Assembly: GCA_965248805.1 (NCBI GenBank)
Contig: CBDFKJ010000009.1
Location: 1,984,001 to 2,048,000, forward strand
DNA: 64,000 nt
Origin: CBDFKJ01 sp965248805
Lineage (GTDB): Bacteria > Pseudomonadota > Alphaproteobacteria > UBA6615
Direction: 5' to 3'
A model generated the notes under the pieces. That model had not been told where the DNA came from. It saw only the letters and a list, made by a program, of their open reading frames with translations, and made no database searches. Position numbers and translations under genes: made by a program. This document shows positions 42,175 through 51,376 of the stretch, piece after piece (position 1 is the stretch's first letter; every line of letters begins with the position of its first letter).

Positions 42175-44488
42175 TGCCCGGCACCGTTGTCATGCTGAAG
42201 AACCCGTTCCGGCCCGAGCGGGACCGTGAGGCGGTCGCCGTCGCCGAGCCGCTCTCGATCCGCGCCTGGCTCGACACTCGCGGTGTCGCGGACTTCGGGT
42301 GCCCGACGATCTGTCTGCGCAACGCCGAGCCGGTGCTACGCGAGCGTTGGCAGGACACACTCATCGCGGACGGCAATCTGGTGGTGTTCGTGCCGCTGCC
42401 CCAGGGCGGCGGCGGGGGCGGCAAGAACCCGCTCCGCACTGTTCTCATGATCGCCGTCATGGTCGCCGCCCTTACCATTCCCGGCGCTCAATGGGGATTG
42501 GCACTCGAAGCCGGCACCTTCGCCCACACGCTCGCCACCGTCGGCATCACGGTTGTCGGCACCGCGCTGGTCAATGTCCTGCTGCCGCCGCCCAAGCCCG
42601 CCGCGGTCACCTCCAGCTTCGGCGGCGCGCCGGCGCCGAGTCCGACCTATTCGCTGCAGGCCCAGGGCAACCACGCCCGGCTCGCTCAGCCCATCCCGGT
42701 GATCTACGGCCGCCACCGGGTCTATCCCGACCTCGCCGCCATGCCGTGGGCCGAATACACGAGCAACGACGACCAGCACCTGCACCAGCTGCACTGCATC
42801 GGCCAGGGCCAATACGACCTCGAGCAGGTGCGCATCGAGGACACGCCGATCGCTTCCTTCGATGAGGTGGAGACCCAGTTCGTACCACCGGGCGGCAGTA
42901 TCACCCTGTTCGAGGCCGACGTGGTCACCGCGCCCGAGGTCGCCGGCCAGGAGCTGATCGGCGCCAACCAGCGGGATGCGGTCGAGGACGGCTGGATCGG
43001 ACCGTTCACCGTCAATCCGGCCGGGACCAGTGCGACGAAGATCGGCATCGACGTGGTGATGCCGCGCGGCCTCTATTACGCCGCCGCCGATGGCAGCCTC
43101 AATAACCGCACAATCGAATGGGATGTCGAGGCACGCGCCGTCGACGATGACGGTGCCGCCACCGGCGGTTGGACAAAGCTCGCGTCCGTGAGCGTGACCC
43201 GAGGCCACCACCACGCCGCAGCGCAAGAGCTATCGCTACACGGTGACCAGCGGCCGCTACGAGGTCAGGCTCAGGCGCACCAACGACAAGGACACCGACG
43301 CCCGTGCAGGTCACGAGATCCGCTGGGGCGGGCTCAAGGCGTTTCTCGATGGCCAGCCTGATTTTGGCGATATCACGCTGCTCGCCGTCAAGATGCGTGC
43401 CACCGACAATCTCTCGCAGCGCTCGGCACGCCTGGTCAATTGCATCGTTACCCGCAAGCTGCCGGTCTGGGACCCGGAGAGCGGCTGGTCCACGCCGCAA
43501 GCAACCCGTTCCATCGCCTGGGCCTTCGCCGACGCCGCCCGGGCGAACTACGGCGCCGGCCTCGCCGATGCCCGCATCGATCTCCCGGCACTCCATGCGC
43601 TCGATGCGGTGTGGCAGGCTCGCGGCGACCGCTTCGATGGGGTGTTCGATCAGGGCGTCACGGTGTGGGAAGCGCTCACCCGCGTCGCCCGCTGCGGCCG
43701 GGCGCTGCCGTTCCTGCAGGGCGGGATCTTGCGCATCGCCCGCGATGCGCCGCGCACTCTGCCCGTCGCCCTGTTCGGCCCCCGCAACATCGTCCGTGGC
43801 AGCTTCCGCGTCCAATACGTCATGCCGGGAGAGGACACTGCGGACGCGGTGATCGTGACCTACTTCTCGGAGCGCACCTGGGCGCCCGACGAGAGATCGT
43901 CGCCGCGTTGCCGGACAGTGCCGTCGACGGCACGGACAAGTCCGCAGCGGTCGAGTTGTTCGGCTGCACCGGCGGTACCCAGGCCATGCGTGAGGGTCTC
44001 TACATGGCCGGGGCCAATCGCTACCGCCGGCGCATCGTCACCTTCCGCACCGAGCTCGAGGGGCTGATCCCGACCCACGGCGATCTCGTCGCCATCACCC
44101 ACGATCTGCCGCGCTGGGGTCAGGGCGGCGAGGTGACGGCCGTCGACGGCCGGACGCTCATCCTGAGCGAGCCACTTGAATGGGAGTCGGGGGACGAGAC
44201 GGCCGAGCCTCCAGTCCACTACCTCGCGCTTCGCCGCTGCGACGGGAGCTTGAGCGGTCCCTGCCTGTTTCACCCGGCGCCGATGAGCAAACCGTCGTGC
44301 TGAGCGAGGACCTCGCGTTCACCCCCTACACCGGGGCCGACGAGGAGCGCACCCACTTCGCCTTCGGTGCCGGCGAGGAATGGGGCCTGCGTGCCCGGGT
44401 GCTCGCCGTCCGTCCGCGCGGCGAGCAGGTCGAGATCACCGCCGTCGGCGAGGACGCCCGCGTGCATGAGGCCGACGGGGCTGCCTGA
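42174..44488 (+). pseudogene. Tail-tip / host-specificity J-like protein, multiple frameshifts
   Basis: From ATG 42174 (MPGTVVMLKNPFRPERDREA). Membrane-like helices (TVLMIAVMVAALTIPGA), then the domain PIPVIYGRHRVYPDLAAMPW typical of TipJ/gpJ proteins. The frame changes near 43200 (then SYRYTVTSGRYEVRLRRTND onward), near 43891 (EIVAALPDSAVDGTDKSA onward) and near 44262 (PGADEQTVVLSEDLAFTPYT onward to 44488). All four segments together form one ~770-residue protein. In its present form it is not functional. Confidence 0.8.
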
Positions 44489-44521
44489 GCCCGCCTCCCA
44501 ACCGGCAGGCCCACCGTGACG

Positions 44522-44548
44522 GCCTGTCCTTCGGGACGGGCTGTTTGT
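44522..44548 (+). terminator. Likely terminator after the tail gene
   Basis: GCCTGTCC-TTCG-GGACGGGC stem (44522-44541, one GU pair) with a stable tetraloop, then TGTTTGT. Between the tail-tip remains and the lysis genes. Confidence 0.55.
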
Positions 44549-44575
44549 CGTGGCATTGCAGTATCGGAGACACCC

Positions 44576-44800
44576 GTGACCGAGACCAGTTTGATCGAGA
44601 TCGCGCGGGCGCGCTCGGAAGCCGCGCGGCATCTCGCCGAGCACGAGATCGAGCGCGAGCGGCGCTATGGCGAGATCAACGCCACGCTGGCCCGCGTCGA
44701 GGCGCACGGCAAGCGCAATCTGTGGCTGCTGTGTGTCCTGTTGGGCGGGATGCTTGCGGTGGTGAGCAAATCGTTCTGGCCGGCGCTGCTTGGAGGGTGA
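44576..44800 (+). CDS. Small membrane protein before the endolysin
   Basis: 74 residues from GTG 44576. A charged helix (ARSEAARHLAEHEIERERRY) precedes one membrane span (NLWLLCVLLGGMLAVVSKSF). Position suggests a spanin- or holin-like accessory, unproven. Confidence 0.55.
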   Translation: MTETSLIEIARARSEAARHLAEHEIERERRYGEINATLARVEAHGKRNLWLLCVLLGGMLAVVSKSFWPALLGG

Positions 44801-44802
44801 TC

Positions 44803-45216
44803 ATGCCGACGTTGGGAGAGACCAGCCTCACCCGGCTGCGCACCTGCCACCCGGATCTGCGGCGGGTGCTGTCCAAGGCCATCGAGGACGGACCAGACTT
44901 CACCGTTCTGTGCGGTCACCGCGGCCGTGACGCGCAGGACCGCGCGGTCGCCGAGGGCCGAAGCAAGGCGCCGTGGCCGCGCTCGAAGCACAACACATCG
45001 CCGTCCGTGGCCGTGGACATCGCGCCGTGGCCCATCGACTGGGACGACAGGAACCGTTTCCGTCTGCTTGCCGGATACGTCCTGGGTGTTGCCGCAGCCA
45101 TGGACGTGCGCTTGCGCTGGGGCGGCGACTGGGACCGCGACTACGCGGAGACCGATGAGCGGTTCCGCGACCTGCCGCACTTCGAGCTGATGGAGGGATC
45201 ATCGGATGCTGGGTAA
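44803..45216 (+). CDS. Phage endolysin, M15 (CwlK/VanY-type) peptidase
   Basis: 137 residues. Zinc ligands recognisable in SKHNTSPSVAVDIAPWP (H, D) and LPHFELM (H), with the usual ARG-containing FTVLCGHRGRDAQDRAVAEG upstream. Cleaves L-Ala-D-Glu in peptidoglycan. Overlaps the holin gene by 11 bases. Confidence 0.85.
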   Translation: MPTLGETSLTRLRTCHPDLRRVLSKAIEDGPDFTVLCGHRGRDAQDRAVAEGRSKAPWPRSKHNTSPSVAVDIAPWPIDWDDRNRFRLLAGYVLGVAAAMDVRLRWGGDWDRDYAETDERFRDLPHFELMEGSSDAG

Positions 45217-45628
45217 ACTGTTTGGGTCCATCGCGGGCGGCGGCATCGTCAGTGCCGCCGAAGGCGTCGCCAACATCATCGACAAGTTCGTCGAGACCGA
45301 CGAGGAAAAGCAGGCCGCCGGCCTGCTCAAGGCGAAGCTCTTGATGAAGCCGAACCTGGCGCAGATCGAGCTGAACAAGATCGAGGCGCAGCACCGCTCG
45401 ATCTTCGTCGCCGGCTGGCGCCCGTTCATCGGCTGGGTCTGCGGCTTCGCGCTGTTCTGGCACTTCATCCTGTTCGACATGCTGACCTGGATCACCGTCA
45501 ACTTCTTCCCCGCGGTGACCGAGATCCCGATGCTCACCGGCACCGAGACGCTGGTGACCGTGCTGCTGTCGCTGCTCGGCCTCGGCGCCATGCGCACGGC
45601 CGAGAAGTTCGGCGGCAAGGCGAAGTGA
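45206..45628 (+). CDS. GTA-type 3TM holin
   Basis: 140 residues. N-terminal amphipathic part (GGGIVSAAEGVANIIDKFVE) and membrane segments near the C terminus (RPFIGWVCGFALFWHFILFD, LVTVLLSLLGLGAMRT), matching the GTA_holin_3TM family. Lets the endolysin out or acts as signal for release. Confidence 0.85.
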   Translation: MLGKLFGSIAGGGIVSAAEGVANIIDKFVETDEEKQAAGLLKAKLLMKPNLAQIELNKIEAQHRSIFVAGWRPFIGWVCGFALFWHFILFDMLTWITVNFFPAVTEIPMLTGTETLVTVLLSLLGLGAMRTAEKFGGKAK

Positions 45629-45724
45629 CGGGGCGCGCGGGACCCTCGCGACCCAGATCGGCGCCTTCTACTTCGGCGGCGAGATCGAAGCAGAAGACCG
45701 ATGCGATCGAACGCGCAGCTTGGC

Positions 45725-45845
45725 ATGGTGAAATCTACGAGCGCTCATCACCGTTGCGGCCTTGTTGGTTGGCGGTGTTGTCACATGCGCCGGACGGGAA
45801 GTGCGGCTCTTTCCGCGCACTGAGCGCATGGGCGGCGTAGAGTGA
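45725..45845 (+). pseudogene. Possible spanin-like small lipoprotein, frameshifted
   Basis: MVKSTSA in one frame continues as LITVAALLVGGVVTCAGREV in another, ending TERMGGVE at 45845. Joined, it would be a 40-residue peptide with a lipobox-like GVVTC. Its place after endolysin and holin would suit an Rz1-type protein. Speculative. Confidence 0.3.
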
Positions 45846-45869
45846 TAGGGCGGCGAGAGGGCCAAAATT

Positions 45870-45933
45870 GTTAGGCAAATCGCTTGTAAGTCATTGATAT
45901 TTGGTCGGGCAGGGCAGGGGTTAAATTGCCTAA
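45870..45933. promoter_or_regulatory. Right integrase arm-site region
   Basis: GTTAGGCAA (45870-45878), TAAGTCATTGAT (45887-45898, inverse of the left ATCAATGACTTA) and TTGCCTAA (45926-45933, inverse of TTAGGCAA). Mirrors the left end. Confidence 0.6.
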
Positions 45934-45962
45934 TGTCCTTGAAAAATAAGGGAAAAATTGCC

Positions 45963-46009
45963 GACTTTTAATCCGCGTGTCGTGGGTTCGATCCCCACCG
46001 GGCTCGCCA
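45963..46009 (+). repeat. attR core (chromosomal 3' end of tRNA-Lys)
   Basis: 47 bases equal to 10655-10701 except C45993. No 5' half of a tRNA is present, so this copy is not a gene. It fixes the right border of the integrated element. Confidence 0.93.
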
Positions 46010-46228
46010 GTATAATCGAAGGCTCATCAGCCGCCCTCGCCGAACTTGGTGCTGCAGGGGGAATGCAGCAGCATTGCAATCCCCGGACCCGGGCGCCCAT
46101 CGCCTCGCCGGGTTCGCGGTCGATTCCGAGACGTTGCCTCCCGCGTCGGCGCTCTTGATCAGAGCCAATGCGCCTGATCGCGCAGACATGATCGTCCAAA
46201 GCGGGTCAACAAGGCTATATTTGACGCC

Positions 46229-47473
46229 ATGCGACGGAAATTTTGGCTTCGCGTACTCACCGCCTTAGGCTTGATTGGGCTGGTCAGCGGAACGGCGATC
46301 ACCGGCATCGTGCAGGTCGAGCTCGACCTGAACCAGTTCTTCTACCACAAGGCCCTGGCGTTCACGCTGCTCAGCGTGATCCTCATTCACCTGGTGCTGA
46401 ACAGAAAGGTCCTGGCAGCGTACTTCCGGGCCGGGCGTCCGGCGCGGAGCCGCAGCAGACGGGCTACCGAGAAGGCTCGTCCGCAGACGGTCGGGGCGGC
46501 TTCCGGCGTGGCGACCGGGTCTGTGTCCGGCATGCCCCGCGCCAGCGCCTCTCCACCGCAGACACGGCGGCAGGAAGGGCGGTTCGGCCGGCGCAGTCTG
46601 ATCGGCTTCGCGCTCGGCGCCGGCGCCGGCTGGGCGATCGGCGGCGCCGGCAATCTCTGGGGGCGCGGCGGCGCGAATTCCGACGCCGACTCTCAGGGCC
46701 TGCCCACCGCGGAACTGTACGATCCCTCGCTGCGCTATCACCAGGAAAGCCGGCTCGGGCTCAGTGGCGCCCTGCGCGAAGTTTCGCTGCGGGTCTTTCA
46801 GCGCTTCCAGACCGATCCACCGCCGCTATACAAACGCTACCCGGAGGAAGGTGCCGTACTCCTGCCGCCGCCTTCGGGCGATGCCCGGATGCCGGTGAGC
46901 GAGGCGATCGGCAACCGCCGCTCGCGGCGCGCCTTTGCCTCACGCCCGCTGCCGCTTCAGGCGCTGTCCGACCTCACCCATCATGCCATGGGCATCACCG
47001 GGTACACCGCAGCCTACGGACAGACCGACTACGCGCTGCGGGCCGCACCTTCATCCGGTGCCAAATATCCGGTGGAGCTCTACGCACTGGTGGAACGGGT
47101 CGAGGCGCTGGCGCCGGGATTGTACCACTATCAGGTCGCCGAACATGCGCTCGCCAGGCTCCGGCCGGGGAGCCACGGCGTGGACTTCGCCGGCCGGGCG
47201 TTGGCGCAGGAGTTTCTAGCGGAGGCCGCCGTGGTTTTCGTCCTCACCGGCTACTTCGCGCGGTCGGCCAGCCGGTACGGCAGCCGGGCCTACCGTTATG
47301 CGGCCATGGACGCCGGGCACATCGGTGAGAATCTCTATCTCACCGCGACCGCGTTGGGGCTGTCGGTGACGGGTGTGGGAGCCTTCTTCGACGACCAGGT
47401 AAACGCGTTTCTGGACATCGACGGACGCCGCGAGGCGGCCCTGTATTTGAACGCCGTCGGGTTCCCGGCGTGA
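46229..47473 (+). CDS. Membrane-anchored SagB-type nitroreductase-family oxidoreductase
   Basis: 414 residues. N-terminal membrane part (LTALGLIGLVSGTAITGIVQ; ALAFTLLSVILIHLVLN), a basic Ala/Pro linker, another hydrophobic segment (GFALGAGAGWAIGGAGNLWG), then a SagB/ThcOx domain: IGNRRSRRAFASRPLPLQAL (FMN site), LRAAPSSGAKYPVELYAL, and YAAMDAGHIGENLYLTATAL. Such flavoenzymes oxidise azolines in peptide toxins or other substrates; no cyclodehydratase gene is nearby, so the role is open. The membrane fusion is unusual. Confidence 0.8.
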   Translation: MRRKFWLRVLTALGLIGLVSGTAITGIVQVELDLNQFFYHKALAFTLLSVILIHLVLNRKVLAAYFRAGRPARSRSRRATEKARPQTVGAASGVATGSVSGMPRASASPPQTRRQEGRFGRRSLIGFALGAGAGWAIGGAGNLWGRGGANSDADSQGLPTAELYDPSLRYHQESRLGLSGALREVSLRVFQRFQTDPPPLYKRYPEEGAVLLPPPSGDARMPVSEAIGNRRSRRAFASRPLPLQALSDLTHHAMGITGYTAAYGQTDYALRAAPSSGAKYPVELYALVERVEALAPGLYHYQVAEHALARLRPGSHGVDFAGRALAQEFLAEAAVVFVLTGYFARSASRYGSRAYRYAAMDAGHIGENLYLTATALGLSVTGVGAFFDDQVNAFLDIDGRREAALYLNAVGFPA

Positions 47474-47496
47474 GCCGGATCGGGCTCGTCCGGCGC

Positions 47497-49181
47497 TCAC
47501 TCCTTCAAGAGTAATCGCTCGGCGGGTTGCTCCTGCGGTGCGTCGGCGATCGAACGCCGCTGGTGGCGCCAACGCATGACCACGCGTTGCAACAGGTCGT
47601 CTTCCTGGCACTCTTGGCTCCAGGCAGTCGAGAACTGCGCCATGGCACTCTTCGGCCGCCGGTCTTCCGGCAGCTCATCGAAGCACACGCGCACCGGCAC
47701 CGGCACGCCTTCGCCGACGACGATGGCCTCGGCGTTGCGCAGCGAGGGCAGGGCGTCCAGCGGACCCTTGGTCCAGTCCCACATGGCGCCGCGGACGAAC
47801 TCCTGATCGTGCTGGTTGCTCATGCGCAAGGCGAAGACGGTGTTGCATTGCGAGAGAATGCTCGGGTCCAGCTCGGACGGCCGCTGGCTGATGACGCACA
47901 GCGAGACCCCGTACTTGCTCCCTTCCTTGGCGATCCGCGCCAGCGCCCTCTTGGTCGGCTCGAAGCCGGCGTCGGGATCTTGCGGCGCGTAGCGATGCGC
48001 TCCTCGCGGACCAGCGTGATCGGGAGCGCGCCGTCGCTCCACATGGCGAAATCGAAGCTGATGCGGCAGAGGACAGAGACGACGACATTGAGGATCTCCG
48101 ACGGGATGGCCGACAGATCGACGATGGTGATCGGCTTGCCGGCGACCGGCACGCGGAAGATGCGCGACAGTATTTCGGTCAGATTGTCGCGAAACAGAAT
48201 GCCGCCGAACATGAAGCCATAGCGGGGATCGCTTTCCAGTGCGCTGATGCGGGACTTGACGCGAATGTAGGGGGCCGCCGACTCCGGTTTCGACAGCCGG
48301 CCGGCCGCCTCGTCGATGTGGCGGACCAGATCGGCAAGCCGATACGGCACCGGCATATCGGCTGTGACCTGACTGGTGTCGGCGCCGTCCATCGCCTCGC
48401 GCTTGGCCTTGACGATCGCTTCATGCAGGATCGCCACTTCGGCGACCACGCGTTCGTCACCGTTACCGCACAGCACGACTTCGGAGACCTCATCGAAGTT
48501 GAACAGCCAGAACGGGAGTTCGAGATCACCCGGTGCCAGGACTTCGGCTCGCTCGCCGAAGGCGTGGGAATATTCGTCGTGAGGGTCGAGCAGCAGTACG
48601 TGGGCGTTCGGGTGCTTGTCGAGAATGGCATGAAGCATGAGCGCGGCGGCGCAGGACTTGCCAGAACCGGTCGTGCCGAGGATGGCGAAATGCTTGCCCA
48701 GCATTTCGTCGGTCGCGATATGGGCCGGGATCGACCGGTCCTGATGGACTGTGCCGATGCGCACTGTGGCGCCGGACGACTGAGTGTAGACGCGGTTGAG
48801 GTCTTCCGGCGTCGCCTCGAGTACGGGATCGCCCAGCGACGGGAACGACGACACGCCGCGCTCGAACGCACCGTAGGTTCCGTCGGCATTACCCGCCGCC
48901 TCGCCTAGAAGATCGACTTCCATTACCCTGAGTTCGCGCTCGCCGACATCCTGTGCCGGCACCGGGACACTGACGGCGCTCACGACACCGAAGACCTCGG
49001 TCGTGCTCAAATGGAACTTTACGAGCGCGCCCAATTGGGGCGATCCGCGGTGGCTTGCCGCGCCGGGTTGATGGGCTTCGAGCAACGCCACGACTTGCGA
49101 TCCAGAGACGCTGACCACCGTGCCGATTGAGTCGTCCGCGTGGCTCGGTCGCCGCGTCTCGAACTGATGGACTGTGCTCAT
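47497..49181 (-). pseudogene. HerA-like ATPase, frameshifted
   Basis: From ATG 49181. N-terminal HAS-barrel region, Walker A FAILGTTGSGKSCAA, Walker B-type DPHDEYSHAFG. The protein is normal up to PITLVREE, where (near 48003) one G is missing; AHRYAPQDPDAGFEPTKRAL and the conserved VSLCVISQRPSELDPSILSQ follow in another frame to 47497. About 560 residues when repaired. HerA-type ATPases pump DNA with a nuclease partner, or act in defence pairs; neither NurA nor SIR2 is adjacent. Confidence 0.8.
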
Positions 49182-49253
49182 TCTGTCTCTCCAAGAGATC
49201 GCGTTATGGGCCGCCGCGTTCCTTGGCCGCCCGTCAATTGCGTTCTCGCCGCG

Positions 49254-50048
49254 TTAGCTGGTCTGATTGAGTCCGGTCTTGGCTATTGGCGCGGTCTTGC
49301 CCACACGCGTTGTGCCTCGGCGCGACAACACGCGCTTGGCCGAGCCGACGCCGAGCAACTTGACTGAATTCAGGACCCTGAAGTACCAGCGGATACCGAA
49401 CGCCCAGAATACCAGTGTTATGATCGACAACACGCCGTTACCGAACTGCGTGACTTGGTTCGAGATGGCCTGTGCGACCCCGGTCGCGCCGGCGGTGTCG
49501 GCGACGGCAAACAGGACCGCCAGGAATAAATCTGCTGGCAGGTAGAACGCTTCGGCGAGCAGAGAGTCACGATTGAGGCGCGGTGCAGGTGCGCCCGAAC
49601 GTCGAGGCTCATCAGAACCCGCGATTGCTTTGCAGTCGCGCCCGCTGGCCGACGCGGCCTGCAATGTCGCCGCAGATAGTGCGGATCCGATTTGGTCGCG
49701 CAGGCGGTTGGCGCGCTCGCCGATCTCGCCGCCGGCGTGGGCGGCGCAACCGAGCAGACGATATCCGCGTGCGGGCGCGTGCGCCACGCCCTTACCGCCC
49801 AGATACATCAGACCGAGATGCAGCTGGGCGCCGGGATGGCCTTGGCTGGCCATCGGTTGCAACTCGCGATAGGCCAGCCCGTAACTACCCTCGGTATAGG
49901 CCGCGATGCCGCGCTTGTAGTCCGCCTGAGCCGGCGTCGAGGCGCCGATGGCTGCAAGGCACAGTCCGGCGGCAATGACCGCCGTAGCGATGGCTCCGCG
50001 CGTGCGGTGGCGATCAATGTGGACCGGCGTGTCCTCAGGTAGCCTCAT
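49254..50048 (-). CDS. Exported Sel1-repeat protein with a C-terminal membrane span
   Basis: 264 residues from ATG 50048. Signal peptide (AIATAVIAAGLCLAAIGAST, PAQA), Sel1-like helical repeats (GSYGLAYRELQPMASQGHPG, AQLHLGLMYLGGKGV), and near the end a membrane segment (GVLSIITLVFWAFGIRWYF). Sel1 proteins mediate protein contacts in the envelope. The frame could extend to ATG 50081. Confidence 0.7.
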   Translation of the reverse strand: MRLPEDTPVHIDRHRTRGAIATAVIAAGLCLAAIGASTPAQADYKRGIAAYTEGSYGLAYRELQPMASQGHPGAQLHLGLMYLGGKGVAHAPARGYRLLGCAAHAGGEIGERANRLRDQIGSALSAATLQAASASGRDCKAIAGSDEPRRSGAPAPRLNRDSLLAEAFYLPADLFLAVLFAVADTAGATGVAQAISNQVTQFGNGVLSIITLVFWAFGIRWYFRVLNSVKLLGVGSAKRVLSRRGTTRVGKTAPIAKTGLNQTS

Positions 50049-50292
50049 CGATACTATACCCCATTGCAATGCCTGCAACATGTGAGCAAATATTGGGGCA
50101 AGTTAGATAAATGGCAATTCATAAATATAGTAATGCTGTACAAGTACGCAATAACAATATAATATATGCGTAAAAGTATCCGAAAAGAATTCTAGTAATA
50201 GTGTATCTAATATTAAGGCATCGCTTCGCGATGCCGAGACGGGGGGTGGTACTCAGTGAGACGCGACGCGACGAGGGGAGGTTTGGTTGCCG
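50049..50292. other. A+T-rich intergenic region
   Basis: Bases 50090-50215 are markedly richer in A and T than the rest of the window, with runs such as AATATAATATATGCG. Between two leftward genes; probably holds the promoter of the Sel1 gene. No gene seen. Confidence 0.6.
50217..50235 (-). terminator. Hairpin terminator of the histidine kinase gene
   Basis: GGCATCGC and GCGATGCC around a 3-base loop (50217-50235); reading leftward it is followed by TTAATATT. It lies 58 bases past the kinase stop. Confidence 0.5.
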
Positions 50293-51186
50293 CTAACTCG
50301 GCTGAGGCTTGAGGCGGCTATGCGGGAGCCGCACGGTCACTGTCGTGCCAACGTCGACCGTGCTTTCGATATTCATGGTCCCGCCGTGAAGGCGGACGAG
50401 CGCGTCGGCCAAGGGCAGGCCCAACCCGGTACCCTCGTGGGTGCGGCTGAGTCGGCCGTCGACTTGTACGAATGGCTTCAACACCCGGGAAATGTCGTTC
50501 GGAGCGATGCCGACGCCGGTGTCACGGACGGTGAATGTCAGGCCGGCATTACTGGCGTGGGTCGCGAGCGTAACCGCTCCGCCATGCGGGGTGAATTTGA
50601 CCGCGTTCGATAGAAGATTGATCAGGATTTGCTTCAATCATCGCTCATCGCCATGCAAAAGCGGCAGATCCTCGGCGCTGTCATGAACGAGCTCGACACT
50701 GCCAAGACTCGCGCGCTCATCGAGCATGCGCAGACACGACTGCGTCAGCGTTTCGATGCAGACGTCTTCTTCCTGCAGCTCGAACTTGGCCGCCTCCAGC
50801 TTGGCGAGATCGAGGATGTCATTGATCGGCGACAGCAGATGCAGCCCGGATTCGCGAATATCGTGGGTGTAGCTCAGCGCCTTTTCGATATCGTGCTCGG
50901 GTAGGATGCGCGAATGCATGAAGTCGGAAAAGCCGATGATTGCATTGAGCGGCGTGCGCAACTCATGGCTCATATTGGCGAGAAATTCGGTCTTCATGCG
51001 GTCAGTCGCTTGCGCCTGCTCCATGGCGGTGCGAGCGATTTCCGCCGCCTGATCGGCCTGACGTTTGGCGGCCAGCAAGCCCGATTCCGCTTTCTTGTGC
51101 TCGACGATTTGCCCGAACTGGGCCATGTAGCGATCCAGCAGCGACTGTTTTTCGGTCTGCTTATTCGAATACCGCAAGACATTCAC
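50293..51186 (-). pseudogene. Histidine kinase with an in-frame stop
   Basis: One frame of 297 codons interrupted only by TGA at 50638-50640. Before it: coiled linker, HisKA with phospho-acceptor His in NMSHELRTPLNAIIGF; after it: HATPase with N box LKQILINLLSNAVKFT, G1 DTGVGIAP and G2 GTGLGLPLADAL. The expected codon is CGA (Arg) in DERRLKQ, one C-to-T change away. No sensor domain or membrane span in the frame. Without readthrough the ATPase domain is lost. Confidence 0.85.
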
Positions 51187-51376
51187 GCCAATTGCCAGAT
51201 ACGCCAGTTGCCAGCATGCCAGAGGGCCGTTAACGCGCGCTTAACCTGTGGGGCAATTTGGCCATATTTCATACGCACCGATTTCACGCCGGATTTTCGG
51301 CTACTGATGCGGCTCAAATTAGGCGCGAATGGAATGTGACGTAGTACGTTGGACCGCTACATAAGGAGAGCAGACG

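Noticed and set aside
45963..46009. A second tRNA-Lys gene
   Set aside because: Only the 3' 47 bases are present; the acceptor 5' strand and D arm are missing.
10653..46009. Gene transfer agent cluster
   Set aside because: The GTA-type holin is suggestive, but integrase, att sites, repressor/Cro and replication genes show a prophage, and capsid genes are absent.
45930..46199. Leftward frame with the phrase GIEPTTRGLK over attR
   Set aside because: This phrase is the well-known spurious translation of the antisense of a tRNA 3' end; here it arises from the attR copy of tRNA-Lys.
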